NCBI RefSeq assembly: GCF_014280935.1
Contig: NZ_JACLZI010000035.1
Span: 1 to 64,000, forward strand
Reading direction: 5' to 3'
Origin: Aquibacillus kalidii
GTDB lineage: Bacteria > Bacillota > Bacilli > Bacillales > Amphibacillaceae
Length of the DNA: 64,000 nt
The notes under the pieces are model-generated. The model searched no databases, was not told where the DNA came from, and worked only from the letters and a program-made list of their open reading frames with translations. This document shows, piece after piece, positions 1-9,649 of the stretch; within the stretch, counting starts at the first letter, position 1; every line of letters starts with the position of its first letter. Made by a program: the position numbers and the translations under genes.

Positions 1-89
1 TGCAGTTATTTCCTTTCTTCTCGAAATAGCGCAACGATTAAGATTGATTAGTGCAGTTATTTCCTTTCTTCTCGAAATAGCGCAACGAT
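1..89. repeat. 51-bp-period intergenic direct repeat, cut by window edge
   Basis: A 38-base block occurs identically at 1-38 and 52-89, giving a 51-bp period. Read on the minus strand each unit begins ATCGTTGCG and later contains CTGCACTAAT. Both blocks recur in a second array at about 58992-59110, also with a 51-bp period, so this is a dispersed family. The array may continue to the left of the window. No protein is evident. Confidence 0.85.
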
Positions 90-167
90 CGAGACATCAT
101 TTACGAATTGTGACAAAAAGCAAAATAGCTACGAAAAGATCCGTTTGCTATAAACTCTTCCATATGA

Positions 168-200
168 AAAAGAACCCCCTACGGTAAGGCAGGAGGTTCC
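168..200 (-). terminator. Intrinsic terminator of the GH43 operon
   Basis: On the minus strand GAACCTCCT and AGGGGGTTC form a stem with one G-T wobble, followed by a run of T. It lies just after the stop of the 1278-aa GH43 gene and probably ends the operon. Confidence 0.75.
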
Positions 201-207
201 TATCAAT

Positions 208-3200
208 TTAATTCATTTCAAATACTTGTGATACCGGCTCTAGATTACTAGATTCTAAACTTTCACCTTTCCAAACAAACGTTTTAAGCTTATGATCTTT
301 TATATCCTTTGGCAAGTTCATGGACAAGTTCACATCATCTCGCTCACCATCACCAATCTCTGTTGACTTTGTTTCCATACCGACCATTTTATTGTTACCA
401 TCATACAGAGCCATCACAACTGTTACTGCCTCACTAGCTCCGTTATTTGTTATCGATACATTAGCCTCAACTTCTTCATTCGCTGTCAATTCTTTTATAT
501 TAAAATGATTCGTAACTTCAAATTGACTATCATCCACTACTAATATAGTAGCTTTTACTTCAACAGTAGGACCGTTTACAACGCCATCTCCATTCGGTAC
601 ACCGAAATGAGGAGTTCCATCTTCGTTCCATGTAAGAACTTTTACACGGGTATGGCGATTAGGGTCGTATAAAGGATCCCCATCAATTTCTTTGTAGGAC
701 CTAGCATGGTAAACAAGAATATCTGTGACGCCATCTTCTGCAACCGTAAATGTACTATGACCTGGTCCGTATTGACTAGTAGCATCATTACTTTCCATTA
801 CAGGTTCAGGAGACTTAGTCCAGGAATCTGGATTCATAATGTCACTATCTTCATCTGCAGTTAGCAATCCAATTTTGTAATTAGCATTCGTTGCACTTGC
901 AGAGAAAGTCACAAAGATTTTGCCATTACGCTTGATAACATCTGGTCCTTCATTTACCCAGAATCCAATTCTTTCCCAAGCATAATCAGGTGTAGAAAGA
1001 AGCATTGGCTCTCCTTTAATTGTCCAAGGATTAACTAGTTCATCCATATAAAGATTAGAGATTCCATTCTCTTTTTGTGCCCAAATGTAGTAGCTCTTGC
1101 CGTTGTGCTCAAAAACAGTTGCGTCTAAAGAGAAATCCGTGAATGAGAAATCATCTTCTTCTGATGTTTGAACCCTTCCTTTTTCAACCCATTCACCTTC
1201 TAATGGATTTGCATTTGTATTTTCGATAACGTAAGGACGGATCTTCCATATGTCACCGTCACCACCGCCTGCTGCATAATGGATATACCAGTTGCCTTCT
1301 TGGAAATGGATTTCTGGAGCCCAGATATGTGCAGATTGTTCACCTGATGCATGTGCTTCCCAAATAACTTTTTCTTCTGCTGTGGCAAGACCTTGTATCG
1401 TCTTTGCTCTTCTTAAAATAATGCGGTTGTACTCTGGAACAGACGCAGTAAAGTAGTAGTATCCATCCGTGTGCTTATAAATATTTGGATCTGCTCTTTG
1501 TTCAATTAAAGGATTCGTATATTGATATTTCGCAGCTGATCCTTCAACTGTAAAGCTGCCTGTTTCTTGATATTGAGATTTGTTAATTTCATCCCAAGAG
1601 ACGGCAAGCTCATCTGATTGTCCATTGCTATAATGTGCCGTCACTGTTTCAGGTAGTTCTGGTGCTTTACCTGAAGTTGTAGTTACTTGGACATCATCTA
1701 CACTTACTAATTCAGATACATATACTTTTGCAACTGCTGAAATATCAGTTCCATAAACTATTCCTTCTACTTCAACAGTTGAGCCATTTTCTGCAACATC
1801 ATTAGCAGTAATCGTATCCCAATCGACACTTACTTCATCTGTGCTTTCATCATAATAATGTACGGTCACTTTTTCAGGTAATTTTGGTGGGAAGTTAGCT
1901 GGTGTGATAACCTCCACTTCGTCAACTGATACGATATTATCTGCTAGTACCTTAACGGTAAATTCTTTTGTATCAGAGTAGTCTCCACGGCTTAAAGTAG
2001 CAGTTAACGTTACTTCAGCATCTTGCTCTTCTAATCCAGGTCTAGTAACAACACCATCTTCAGACACGATATCTGTATTGCTAGATGACCAAGAAACACT
2101 AACTCCGTTAATAGAATTAGTCGGAAGCTCAATATCATCCACTACAGCTGAAGTATCTTCTATAGTGAAAACTTCTTTCGCTTTACTTACTGCTTCTTCA
2201 TCTGAGAAAGACTCCGCAATTACTTGCTTAATTTCTTCCCCTTCTAAACCTTGATTATATATACGGAAGTCGCTAAATTGACCGTCAAAGTATGGATCAA
2301 CCGCGTAGTTTGACCATCCAATATAGTTCATGGTTGTATTCCCCGGAGGTGTATCATCTTCCATTGTAGCAACCGCTGTTCCATTGCTATAAATCGTATA
2401 TTGATCACCGGACTTTGCAACTGCAAGGTGAGTCCATTCTCCGACCTTTGGAGCACCTGAAGTAGCTGTAACAACCGCACCTTGATTATCTAAATGAAGA
2501 TTTGGTGTTAAGAATATAGTGGAACTATTCGGACCAGTACCAAAATCAAAAATACGTGCCCAATCTCCAGTTTTTGATTCCATGTAAACCCATGTAGATA
2601 AAGTGAAATCTTCTAATCCTTCCACAATATCAGAAGGCATGGTCACATATTGCTCATCATCTGCTTCGAAATCTATACCATATTTGGAATCAACAGTAGA
2701 AACGGTAGCTCCGTTATGAACCGTACCATTTTTTTCAGAACCAGATACATCTGGTACTGTTGCACCATTTACTTCATCAAATTTGTACCAAGTAACTAAA
2801 TCACCTGATACATCAGTTGTGACATTAACTGTAGCACGAGCAGTCTCACTTGTACCATCAATAGTACCTTCTACATTAAATGTTAATCCAGCTCTGCTGT
2901 ATTGTGATGCAGCAATAGCATCCCATGTAACGGAAACATCTTCTGTACTCTCATTCGCATACGTTACGGTTACAGTTTCTGGTAAATTTGGTTCTTCATC
3001 CACTCCAGTAGTAACAAAAACAGGATCGACAGACACAATGTACTTCGTTGCAGTAACGGTTACATTTGCTTTTGCCTTTAGCTCTGTCCCCTCTAATGTT
3101 CCTTCAACAACAAAACTGCCTGCTTCACCATATGCTGAGGATTCAATCTCATCCCAAGTAACAGCAACTTGATCAGTTGTTCCATTCGGATAAGTAACTG

Positions 3201-4044
3201 TAACTTGTGTTGGAAGTGAAGGAGCTTCCCCAACAGCAGTTGTCACATTTACTTCTTCAATAGAATCAATGGAAAAATCAAAGTCTGCTAAAGTTCTAAT
3301 TTCAGTTAAATCTAGTGCTCTATTATACACACGGAAATCTGCCACTTTACCATCTAAACCTTTTCCTTCTATTTGTTCATGAGGCATTGCATGAAAACCA
3401 ATATAATTATTAGCATTTACATTGATATCACCAGCGTCAATCCCAATATTAACTGAACCATTTAGCTCACCATTTGTATAATGATACATAGTTTGATCAG
3501 AAATAACAGTTGTTACATGGACCCATTCTTGTGTAGGAAGTTCATTAGTCTCTACACTTGGAAATGGATATGGACCAAATAACTCTATAGATCCCTTTTC
3601 TGTATCAGCTGCTTTTGGTGCATAATTTATTGCATAATCTGAATTTTCACCATCAACAAAATTACCAAAAGCATACATAGTAGCCCAGTCTTTCGCTGTG
3701 TCAAATTTAACCCATGAACTTATAGTTACATCTGTTAATCCTTCAAAAATTCCGTTCGGTACGGTCACATAGTCTCGATCTCCGTCTAAGTCTACTGCAC
3801 CGCCTTTATCCGTATCTGAGGTAATAGTCGCATCATTTACTAATGTACCATCATTGCCATTACCAGAAGCATCGGTCACGTTAGTACCCTTCGCATTCTC
3901 AAAGTCATACCATAAGACCAGATCTTGTTCCAAATCCGTTGTAGCAGCGTTAATGGTAGGTACTGCAGCTACAGGGAACATACTGAACAAAATGGCAAAC
4001 ACGGAAATAAGTGCGAGCATTTTTTTATAGAAGCGCTTTCGCAT
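208..4044 (-). CDS. Secreted multidomain GH43 arabinofuranosidase-like enzyme, 1278 aa
   Basis: Probable extracellular exo-acting arabinofuranosidase. A signal peptide (about 1-33) is followed by a LamG-like domain (about 40-255), two Big_4-type Ig-like repeats (about 260-412), a second LamG (about 418-618), an atrophied bacterial Ig domain (about 620-705), Big_4-type repeats (about 710-838) and the GH43 five-bladed propeller (about 840-1160). The three expected acids are visible: Asp in RADPN (about 851), Asp in SLDATVF (about 972) and Glu in NEGPD (about 1030). The catalytic part looks like the subfamily that holds exo-1,5-arabinofuranosidases; that is judged by eye. Unlike the three upstream GH43 proteins it has no sorting signal and ends in a beta-rich domain, so it may be released or held by its LamG modules. 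It follows the 729-aa gene by 37 bp, in the same operon. Confidence 0.8.
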   Translation of the reverse strand: MRKRFYKKMLALISVFAILFSMFPVAAVPTINAATTDLEQDLVLWYDFENAKGTNVTDASGNGNDGTLVNDATITSDTDKGGAVDLDGDRDYVTVPNGIFEGLTDVTISSWVKFDTAKDWATMYAFGNFVDGENSDYAINYAPKAADTEKGSIELFGPYPFPSVETNELPTQEWVHVTTVISDQTMYHYTNGELNGSVNIGIDAGDINVNANNYIGFHAMPHEQIEGKGLDGKVADFRVYNRALDLTEIRTLADFDFSIDSIEEVNVTTAVGEAPSLPTQVTVTYPNGTTDQVAVTWDEIESSAYGEAGSFVVEGTLEGTELKAKANVTVTATKYIVSVDPVFVTTGVDEEPNLPETVTVTYANESTEDVSVTWDAIAASQYSRAGLTFNVEGTIDGTSETARATVNVTTDVSGDLVTWYKFDEVNGATVPDVSGSEKNGTVHNGATVSTVDSKYGIDFEADDEQYVTMPSDIVEGLEDFTLSTWVYMESKTGDWARIFDFGTGPNSSTIFLTPNLHLDNQGAVVTATSGAPKVGEWTHLAVAKSGDQYTIYSNGTAVATMEDDTPPGNTTMNYIGWSNYAVDPYFDGQFSDFRIYNQGLEGEEIKQVIAESFSDEEAVSKAKEVFTIEDTSAVVDDIELPTNSINGVSVSWSSSNTDIVSEDGVVTRPGLEEQDAEVTLTATLSRGDYSDTKEFTVKVLADNIVSVDEVEVITPANFPPKLPEKVTVHYYDESTDEVSVDWDTITANDVAENGSTVEVEGIVYGTDISAVAKVYVSELVSVDDVQVTTTSGKAPELPETVTAHYSNGQSDELAVSWDEINKSQYQETGSFTVEGSAAKYQYTNPLIEQRADPNIYKHTDGYYYFTASVPEYNRIILRRAKTIQGLATAEEKVIWEAHASGEQSAHIWAPEIHFQEGNWYIHYAAGGGDGDIWKIRPYVIENTNANPLEGEWVEKGRVQTSEEDDFSFTDFSLDATVFEHNGKSYYIWAQKENGISNLYMDELVNPWTIKGEPMLLSTPDYAWERIGFWVNEGPDVIKRNGKIFVTFSASATNANYKIGLLTADEDSDIMNPDSWTKSPEPVMESNDATSQYGPGHSTFTVAEDGVTDILVYHARSYKEIDGDPLYDPNRHTRVKVLTWNEDGTPHFGVPNGDGVVNGPTVEVKATILVVDDSQFEVTNHFNIKELTANEEVEANVSITNNGASEAVTVVMALYDGNNKMVGMETKSTEIGDGERDDVNLSMNLPKDIKDHKLKTFVWKGESLESSNLEPVSQVFEMN

Positions 4045-4081
4045 TCATAATCCTCCTTCACAAAATTTACTTGCGATCAAA

Positions 4082-6271
4082 TCAGTTGTTATTTAATTTC
4101 TTCTTGCGTGCGTAAAGTACAGTTACAACCCCAATTGCTACTAATACTAGACCTGCAAGTAGATAGTTAAATAGATTAGTAGCAGTGTCCGGTAAATCTT
4201 TCCCATCATCGGATTGATTTCCATCTCCTTGATCGTCTTGGTTTCCGGGCGTCTTATCTTCATCATCTTGATCATCTTGGTCACCTGGTGTATCTCCACC
4301 ATTACCTGGTTTGGTAGATGAGTAAGTGAAGCTAGTCTGATAGCTTTCTTCCAAATCAGCTGCCCCAATAACTACATCATACTTCCCCGCTACAGCTTCA
4401 TTTATCATATAGTTGAAAACAAACTTACCTTGATCGTCAGTCACTGTTTGATCAACATAGTCAATATTACCGCTAGGAGATGTTACTCTCACTGTGACAT
4501 TCTTACCTACTCTATCTTGTAGATAGCCTTCAATACTTACTTCTTTCGTTTTATTGTTGCTGGAAACAACAACATCTTTTAACACAACTGGTCCACTTAC
4601 ATATTCTTCTACATTAACTGTTACAGATGCAGAATAATTACCTTCTGTTGTAGATGCAACTATCTCAGCGGATCCAGCAGATTTTGCAGTAACTGTTACA
4701 GAAGTTTCCCCTGATTTAAAATCATAAGATATATCCGATACATTCACCACATCTGGATTAGTGGAACGAAAACTCACTTCTTTTTGTAAAGCTTGCTCAG
4801 GTGTTACAGAAGCAACCAATGTCGTCTTACTTCCATCTTGTAAGGAAATAGAATCTTTATCTAACGTAATTCCCGTAACATCTGCTTCGTTTACTGTAAA
4901 AGTGGCATCGGCTTTCTCAGCATCTGTAGCAACTTCACTTACTCGAAGAATGTAATCGTAATCCATGTATAAATATAATGATTCATCCTTATACGTTTGG
5001 AAAGAAACGGCATTTTCGTCAGCTAAACCTGCTACAGTTTTAAACGTTGCATTTTCTTTAAAACTATCTGTTCCATCATTTTTAGCTAATACAACGTTAT
5101 TACCATCTCTTACTAAGTAAAAACCTGGATTGTTTTCTGATTGGAAAGATACATAACCATCTCCATCATCAGACAAACCAACAACCTTATGCCATTTTGA
5201 ATCATACGTATCCCCTTCTACTGGTTCCACACGAATCTCACCGTCAAGGTTACGTACGTATCTATCGGTTTCATCAAAGGATTGGATAGAATAGCTCAGA
5301 TCGCTTATACCTGAAGCAGTTGCAACCATCTTTTTAATTGTTCCATCAGCGTTGTATTCTAAATTTTCTATTGATACTGATCGTCTATAATCGCCACCCG
5401 TTGGTAATGCTGCAGTATGATAGATAAAGTAAGGTTCACCTTTATAATCTAAAATAGCAGGGTGGTTAGTACCAGTTCCAGTCATCGTATCCATCAGTTT
5501 GCCTTTGTACACCCAAGGACCTTCTGGACTATCACTCATTGCGTATGCTAAGTCCTCTGGCCAATTCATAGCGAAAGAAAGGTAATATTTACCTCCATAT
5601 TGATGAATAAAAGGTGCTTCAGTGAAAGTGCCTGGCATATCTTGAATTTCGGTCTTATGAATCTCTCCATCAAGCTCAACCATGTTGTCTTTTAGTTTGG
5701 CATAATATAGATGGGTATTGCCCCAATATAGATACGCCTGTCCTTCATCATCGATAAAAACAGTCGGATCAATATCATCCCATGACCAAGAACCCATGTT
5801 GTCAGGATTTTCTGTATCCGTACTCTTCACCAAAGGTTTACCAATCGCATCTGTCCATCCTTCAACCGGATCATCTGACACAGCAACACCTATAGCTTTA
5901 CCTGGAGCAGAGCTATCACTATTTTCAACGGTTGTGTACCAATAAAATTTTCCGTCCCTTTCTATCACTTCAGATGCCCACGCAGAATCATTTTGTGACC
6001 ATTCAAATATGTCATCAGACACGGAACCCTCAAATTCCCAATTATTCATGTCAGTAGAAGAATAAATACTCCACTCAGGAATTACATATCCTCCTCCACC
6101 AACAGCTGCACTATCGTGACCTGTGTATAAATAAACTTTACCATTATGCTCGATCGCTGCTGGGTCTGCGCTAAAATAATCTTTAATTGCGGGATTATCT
6201 GCGTACGTAACATTCGAGAACAATAACGAAATTAGCAACAGCATGAGAAGCGTTGAGATTGACTTGTTCAT
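4082..6271 (-). CDS. Wall-anchored GH43 enzyme with AbfB (CBM42-like) domain, 729 aa
   Basis: Extracellular glycosidase, probably removing arabinofuranosyl units. A signal peptide (1-24) precedes a GH43 domain (about 25-315) with Asp in SADPAA (about 35), Asp in DDIDPTVF (about 165) and Glu in TEAPFIH (about 218). An AbfB/CBM42-like arabinofuranose-binding region follows (about 335-455), then a Big_2 Ig-like domain (about 470-560), a further beta domain, an Asp/Gly-rich linker, and LPDTA (693-697) with a membrane segment and KKK tail. That C-terminus is a sortase signal, closest to the LPDTS/LPNTA type read by class D sortases. No sortase is in the window. The gap to the previous gene (292 bp) holds a hairpin and a phased repeat array. 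The family is certain; the exact substrate is inferred. Confidence 0.85.
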   Translation of the reverse strand: MNKSISTLLMLLLISLLFSNVTYADNPAIKDYFSADPAAIEHNGKVYLYTGHDSAAVGGGGYVIPEWSIYSSTDMNNWEFEGSVSDDIFEWSQNDSAWASEVIERDGKFYWYTTVENSDSSAPGKAIGVAVSDDPVEGWTDAIGKPLVKSTDTENPDNMGSWSWDDIDPTVFIDDEGQAYLYWGNTHLYYAKLKDNMVELDGEIHKTEIQDMPGTFTEAPFIHQYGGKYYLSFAMNWPEDLAYAMSDSPEGPWVYKGKLMDTMTGTGTNHPAILDYKGEPYFIYHTAALPTGGDYRRSVSIENLEYNADGTIKKMVATASGISDLSYSIQSFDETDRYVRNLDGEIRVEPVEGDTYDSKWHKVVGLSDDGDGYVSFQSENNPGFYLVRDGNNVVLAKNDGTDSFKENATFKTVAGLADENAVSFQTYKDESLYLYMDYDYILRVSEVATDAEKADATFTVNEADVTGITLDKDSISLQDGSKTTLVASVTPEQALQKEVSFRSTNPDVVNVSDISYDFKSGETSVTVTAKSAGSAEIVASTTEGNYSASVTVNVEEYVSGPVVLKDVVVSSNNKTKEVSIEGYLQDRVGKNVTVRVTSPSGNIDYVDQTVTDDQGKFVFNYMINEAVAGKYDVVIGAADLEESYQTSFTYSSTKPGNGGDTPGDQDDQDDEDKTPGNQDDQGDGNQSDDGKDLPDTATNLFNYLLAGLVLVAIGVVTVLYARKKKLNNN

Positions 6272-6370
6272 AGTTCTCCTCCCATTTTTCAGATTTTAAA
6301 ATACCATTCGAGTTAACAAATAGGTTATGTTAAGCGTTGATAGCGGTTATAAAAATGTATCTTTTCTTTT

Positions 6371-6486
6371 GACGCATTTCCTGTGATGCCGGCGCATTCT
6401 TGAAATGATTCGACGCATATCTTCGTGGAGCGACGCATTCACGAGATAATTAAACGCATTTCCACATGAATTCGGCGCATTCTGGG
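6371..6486. repeat. Phased GACGCAT array A (six units, 20-21 bp period)
   Basis: CGCAT cores start at 6373, 6393, 6414, 6434, 6455 and 6476, spaced 20, 21, 20, 21 and 21 bp. The heptamer (G)ACGCAT or GGCGCAT is conserved, while the 13-14 bp between units are unrelated. It lies between the 3' end of the 987-aa GH43 gene and the start of the 729-aa GH43 gene. Similar six-unit arrays are at 33763-33890 and 54609-54720. Confidence 0.85.
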
Positions 6487-6515
6487 GATAACTTTTCATA
6501 TATTGAAAAGTTTAG

Positions 6516-6554
6516 ATTGCTAGCTTTCATTCTCTTTCCATGAAAGCTAGCAAT
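6516..6554 (-). terminator. Hairpin after the 987-aa GH43 gene
   Basis: A perfect 15-bp stem, ATTGCTAGCTTTCAT with its complement, has a 9-base loop. It sits directly after the stop on the minus strand and has only a weak T-run, so it may be a partial terminator or an mRNA-stabilising hairpin in the operon. Confidence 0.6.
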
Positions 6555-6563
6555 ACTAAGACA

Positions 6564-9527
6564 TTATATAGAATTCTTTCTTTTTCTTACGATTACAAAT
6601 GTAGATGCTCCAATAATGAGTAATACAGCACCCGCTAATAAATAGTTAAATAGATTCGTTGCTGTATCAGGTAACTCATCTTTTTTATCGTCCGGATCTT
6701 GTTGGTCTGCTACATTATCGTTAGGAGTTCCACCGTTGTCGGCCTCGTAATCACTTCCATCTACCGGTGGCGTTTCTCCATTCCCTGGATCTTCATTTCC
6801 ATCTCCCGGTGGCGTTTCTCCATTCCCTGGATCTTCACTTCCATCTCCCGGTGGCATTTCTCCATTCCCCGGATCTTCACTTCCGTCTCCCGGTGGCGTC
6901 TCTCCGCCTTCTCCTGGGGCGGATCCAACAGTTACATCACTTTTAGCTGTATATCCACCGCTAACTGTCGTTACAGTAATCGTAGCAGTTCCATCTTTTA
7001 ATCCAGTTACAAGACCATTTTGATCTACAGTCGCAACTTCTTCGTCGCTACTTGACCAAACAACATCTTGTACAGATGCATCTACCGGAGCAAGATTCGC
7101 AGTTAATTGTACTGCTTGATCAATTTCCAGCTCTAGTGCACTTTTATCAACTGTAATTCCAGTAACACTAACCGGTTCTTTAACTTGTACTCCTACACCC
7201 GGAATATTTATTTTTAATCTTTCATATTCTCCTTGTGTAAGGGAAAGCACATCACCGTGACGTGGGCGGTTTGGAAGTGTAAAGTCCTCAACTAGTTTCC
7301 AATCAGCAGAAGCTAAATCTGTTGTTTCAAACAAGTTGTAGCCACTTCCTCCTCCATACTCATCAATTAATAAATAAAATTTATCTGGATCTGTATTAGA
7401 TTGGAAAATCTCAGCACCTTCACCATGATCAAGGACACCCATACCAATTCCTTCTTTAACTAGTTCAAATTCTCCAAAGAAAGAGTCCCCAACATCTTGA
7501 AAAACGTGCTCTCTGATTTCTTCTCCACCCCACTCTTTTTCTGAGTAGTACGTACCTTTAGTTATGCGGTAGACTTTATCCTTATAATCAATTGCAACCG
7601 TGTCTAAAATATCATGACCTAAATCTAGTAGCGTTTGCGGCTCTGTAAAATTATAAAAATCTCTTGTTTTTGCATACATAATCCGGTTATGCGTCGAACC
7701 ATTTCCATATCGGTCTGCGACACTGTCATATACAAACGAAGACCAATAAACAATGTATTCACCTGTAGAGTCATCATAATAAACCTCAGGCGCCCATGTC
7801 ATACCAGCTTCTGGTTGTGATACTTCCACCATTCGTTGTTCTGACCAGTTTACTAGGTCAGTAGACTCCCAAACCATAAGGGAATTACTTCCTTCTCTTA
7901 CCGTTCTACCCCAGTTATTGTTACTTTGACCGTCGTACACTTTCAAATCTGTAGCAAGTAGGTAGAATTTATCACCCTCAGGCGAGCGTATAATGGAAGG
8001 ATCTCGTAAACCTTTTTCACCTAAGTGACTTGTAATAACTGGATCCGCATTGTTCATCGATTCCCAGTTAGTTACATCATTACCTTCACTTAATGCAAAA
8101 CGAATTTGTTCCCCATCTGGAGTGAATTCACCTTCAAAATATGTCATTAGATATGCAGACTTATCATCCACACTTTCTGGTAGTTCTTTTACTTTTGCAG
8201 AAAATTCTTTCGTAGTAGTTTGGTCACCTAATGTAATCGTTGCTGTTAGATCAACTGTTACATCTCCTTCGCCGTATGCTGGGCGTGATACCTCACCAGT
8301 AGTGGTAATAACAGAAACATCTGAAGATTCCCACGTGATAGTAGAACCATTTTCACCTTCAGTAGGTAGATAAAGATTTCCTCTTACATCATCAACGTGA
8401 TGTACCACAAGATTGTCAACGTCTTCTTGGAAAGCTAAACTATCTTGTTTTGCTTTTAAAACGGTCACTGTAAAATCTTTTGTTTTAGAATTCGTACCAT
8501 CTGAGATTGTCGCAGTTAACACAACTGTTTGATCACCGTTGTCATAGGATGGTCTTGTTACTTCCCCATTTGAAGCAATGATATCGGGATGATTAGACTC
8601 CCAAGTAATCGTAGTTTCATATGCACCACTATCCGGTAATTCCAAATCTGTAGTAATTTCATTTACGCTTGTATTGAGTCTTAAATAGTCCTCGATATCA
8701 ATTTGATTTATCGCAAATTCTACAAAGTAACCATCTAATCCACCAATAGCATTAATTTTGGCTTCTGCATCATCTTGTAAACCACTAATTTCCTCAGCAG
8801 TTAATGCACCTGCATATATTTCAAAATCTCCTATCATTCCGCCAAAATACGGATCTGCCGCATAAAAAGATTTTGCAATATAGCCACTTATACCGTCTTC
8901 ATTATTAATCTCTGCTAACGTATAACCATTGGTAGAAGCTTCTGCAACTAATTCTCCATCTATATAGGTTTGTAAAGTCTCTGTAGACCCATTTACAACG
9001 GTAGTAACTAATTTCCACTCTGTTGATGGTAATTTGGTTGATGCAGCAAACCTTTCATTGTTATAGGAATTAGTTGCAATTCCTACACGATCATTCGCAC
9101 CGCCAATGTATGATGGGGTATAGTATGTATAGTGCGTTTGATCTTGTCCTAATCCATACAACCACTGTGCTCCACCTGATCCTTCCCAGTTCACCAAAGT
9201 GGAAACGGTTACACTTTCTAGATTGTCTAAGACACCCTCAGGAATTTCAATGTATGAGTCTACATCTCCACCAGCAAAACTTACAACACTTTCTCCTGTA
9301 CTACTGTTTGAGATTAGTTCTGCTTTGTCTGGATTTACTAGTGTACCATCAAATTCTCCTACTGAATTTGGTACATTTCCTTCTGAGATATTAACCATTT
9401 CGTAGTCCAAAATCTTTTCTGCATCTGTTGATGCTGCTAATACATTCGTTATCCCATAACTTGGTACTATGGAAAATAACAGGGTAGCAGTAGTAACTAA
9501 CGATAAAACCTTTCCTTTTTTCACCAT
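6564..9527 (-). CDS. Wall-anchored GH43 enzyme with LamG and Ig-like domains, 987 aa
   Basis: The ATG at 9527 is chosen because AAGGAG lies 7 bases upstream and it opens a classic signal peptide (MVKKGKVLSL); an upstream in-frame ATG would add 39 unsuitable residues. Domains: LamG-like (about 35-245), two atrophied Ig domains (about 265-450), GH43 (about 462-770), Big_2 (about 780-865), a Pro/Gly/Asp/Glu linker with 14-residue repeats, then LPDTA (952-956), a membrane helix and a basic tail. Candidate catalytic acids are Asp in GLRDPS (about 507), Asp in ILDTVAI and Glu in HGEGAEIF. The catalytic domain resembles the Bt3655/HoAraf43-like GH43 group and is clearly related to both modules of the 1994-aa neighbour. 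Probably acts on arabinan or arabinoxylan outside the cell. Confidence 0.83.
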   Translation of the reverse strand: MVKKGKVLSLVTTATLLFSIVPSYGITNVLAASTDAEKILDYEMVNISEGNVPNSVGEFDGTLVNPDKAELISNSSTGESVVSFAGGDVDSYIEIPEGVLDNLESVTVSTLVNWEGSGGAQWLYGLGQDQTHYTYYTPSYIGGANDRVGIATNSYNNERFAASTKLPSTEWKLVTTVVNGSTETLQTYIDGELVAEASTNGYTLAEINNEDGISGYIAKSFYAADPYFGGMIGDFEIYAGALTAEEISGLQDDAEAKINAIGGLDGYFVEFAINQIDIEDYLRLNTSVNEITTDLELPDSGAYETTITWESNHPDIIASNGEVTRPSYDNGDQTVVLTATISDGTNSKTKDFTVTVLKAKQDSLAFQEDVDNLVVHHVDDVRGNLYLPTEGENGSTITWESSDVSVITTTGEVSRPAYGEGDVTVDLTATITLGDQTTTKEFSAKVKELPESVDDKSAYLMTYFEGEFTPDGEQIRFALSEGNDVTNWESMNNADPVITSHLGEKGLRDPSIIRSPEGDKFYLLATDLKVYDGQSNNNWGRTVREGSNSLMVWESTDLVNWSEQRMVEVSQPEAGMTWAPEVYYDDSTGEYIVYWSSFVYDSVADRYGNGSTHNRIMYAKTRDFYNFTEPQTLLDLGHDILDTVAIDYKDKVYRITKGTYYSEKEWGGEEIREHVFQDVGDSFFGEFELVKEGIGMGVLDHGEGAEIFQSNTDPDKFYLLIDEYGGGSGYNLFETTDLASADWKLVEDFTLPNRPRHGDVLSLTQGEYERLKINIPGVGVQVKEPVSVTGITVDKSALELEIDQAVQLTANLAPVDASVQDVVWSSSDEEVATVDQNGLVTGLKDGTATITVTTVSGGYTAKSDVTVGSAPGEGGETPPGDGSEDPGNGEMPPGDGSEDPGNGETPPGDGNEDPGNGETPPVDGSDYEADNGGTPNDNVADQQDPDDKKDELPDTATNLFNYLLAGAVLLIIGASTFVIVRKRKNSI
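6755..6905 (-). repeat. 42-bp tandem repeat in wall-spanning linker
   Basis: The same start (TTCC-A/G-TCT on the plus strand) recurs at 6755, 6797, 6839 and 6881, a 42-bp period of about 3.5 copies. It encodes 14-residue repeats of the type PPGDGSEDPGNGET just before the sorting signal. Copy number could vary between strains and change linker length. Confidence 0.85.
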
Positions 9528-9610
9528 GCAATTACTCCTTTCAAAATGATAATCTATAAAAAGACCCCATAAATGGATCTCTCTACCATATGAAAAACAA
9601 TCTTTATAAT

Positions 9611-9640
9611 TCTGGCTTTCAAGCGTACTTGAAAGCCAGA
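9611..9640 (-). terminator. Hairpin between two GH43 genes
   Basis: A perfect 13-bp stem, TCTGGCTTTCAAG with its complement, has a 4-base loop. It lies 9 bp after the stop of the 1994-aa gene and has no T-run, so it looks more like a processing or stability element than a full terminator. Confidence 0.5.
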
Positions 9641-9649
9641 TCATTTGAG

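Noticed and set aside
1-89. Reading the 51-bp repeat as a CRISPR
   Set aside because: The identical block is longer than the 13-bp remainder, only two units are visible and no cas genes are near.
2783-3172. 129-residue frame on the plus strand inside the GH43 gene
   Set aside because: Antisense shadow of the Ig-like repeats, rich in Val/Ser/Thr and without an SD.
6371-6486. Reading array A as a CRISPR
   Set aside because: Units of 7 bp at 20-21 bp are far too short for CRISPR repeats, there are no spacers of about 30 bp, and no cas genes.
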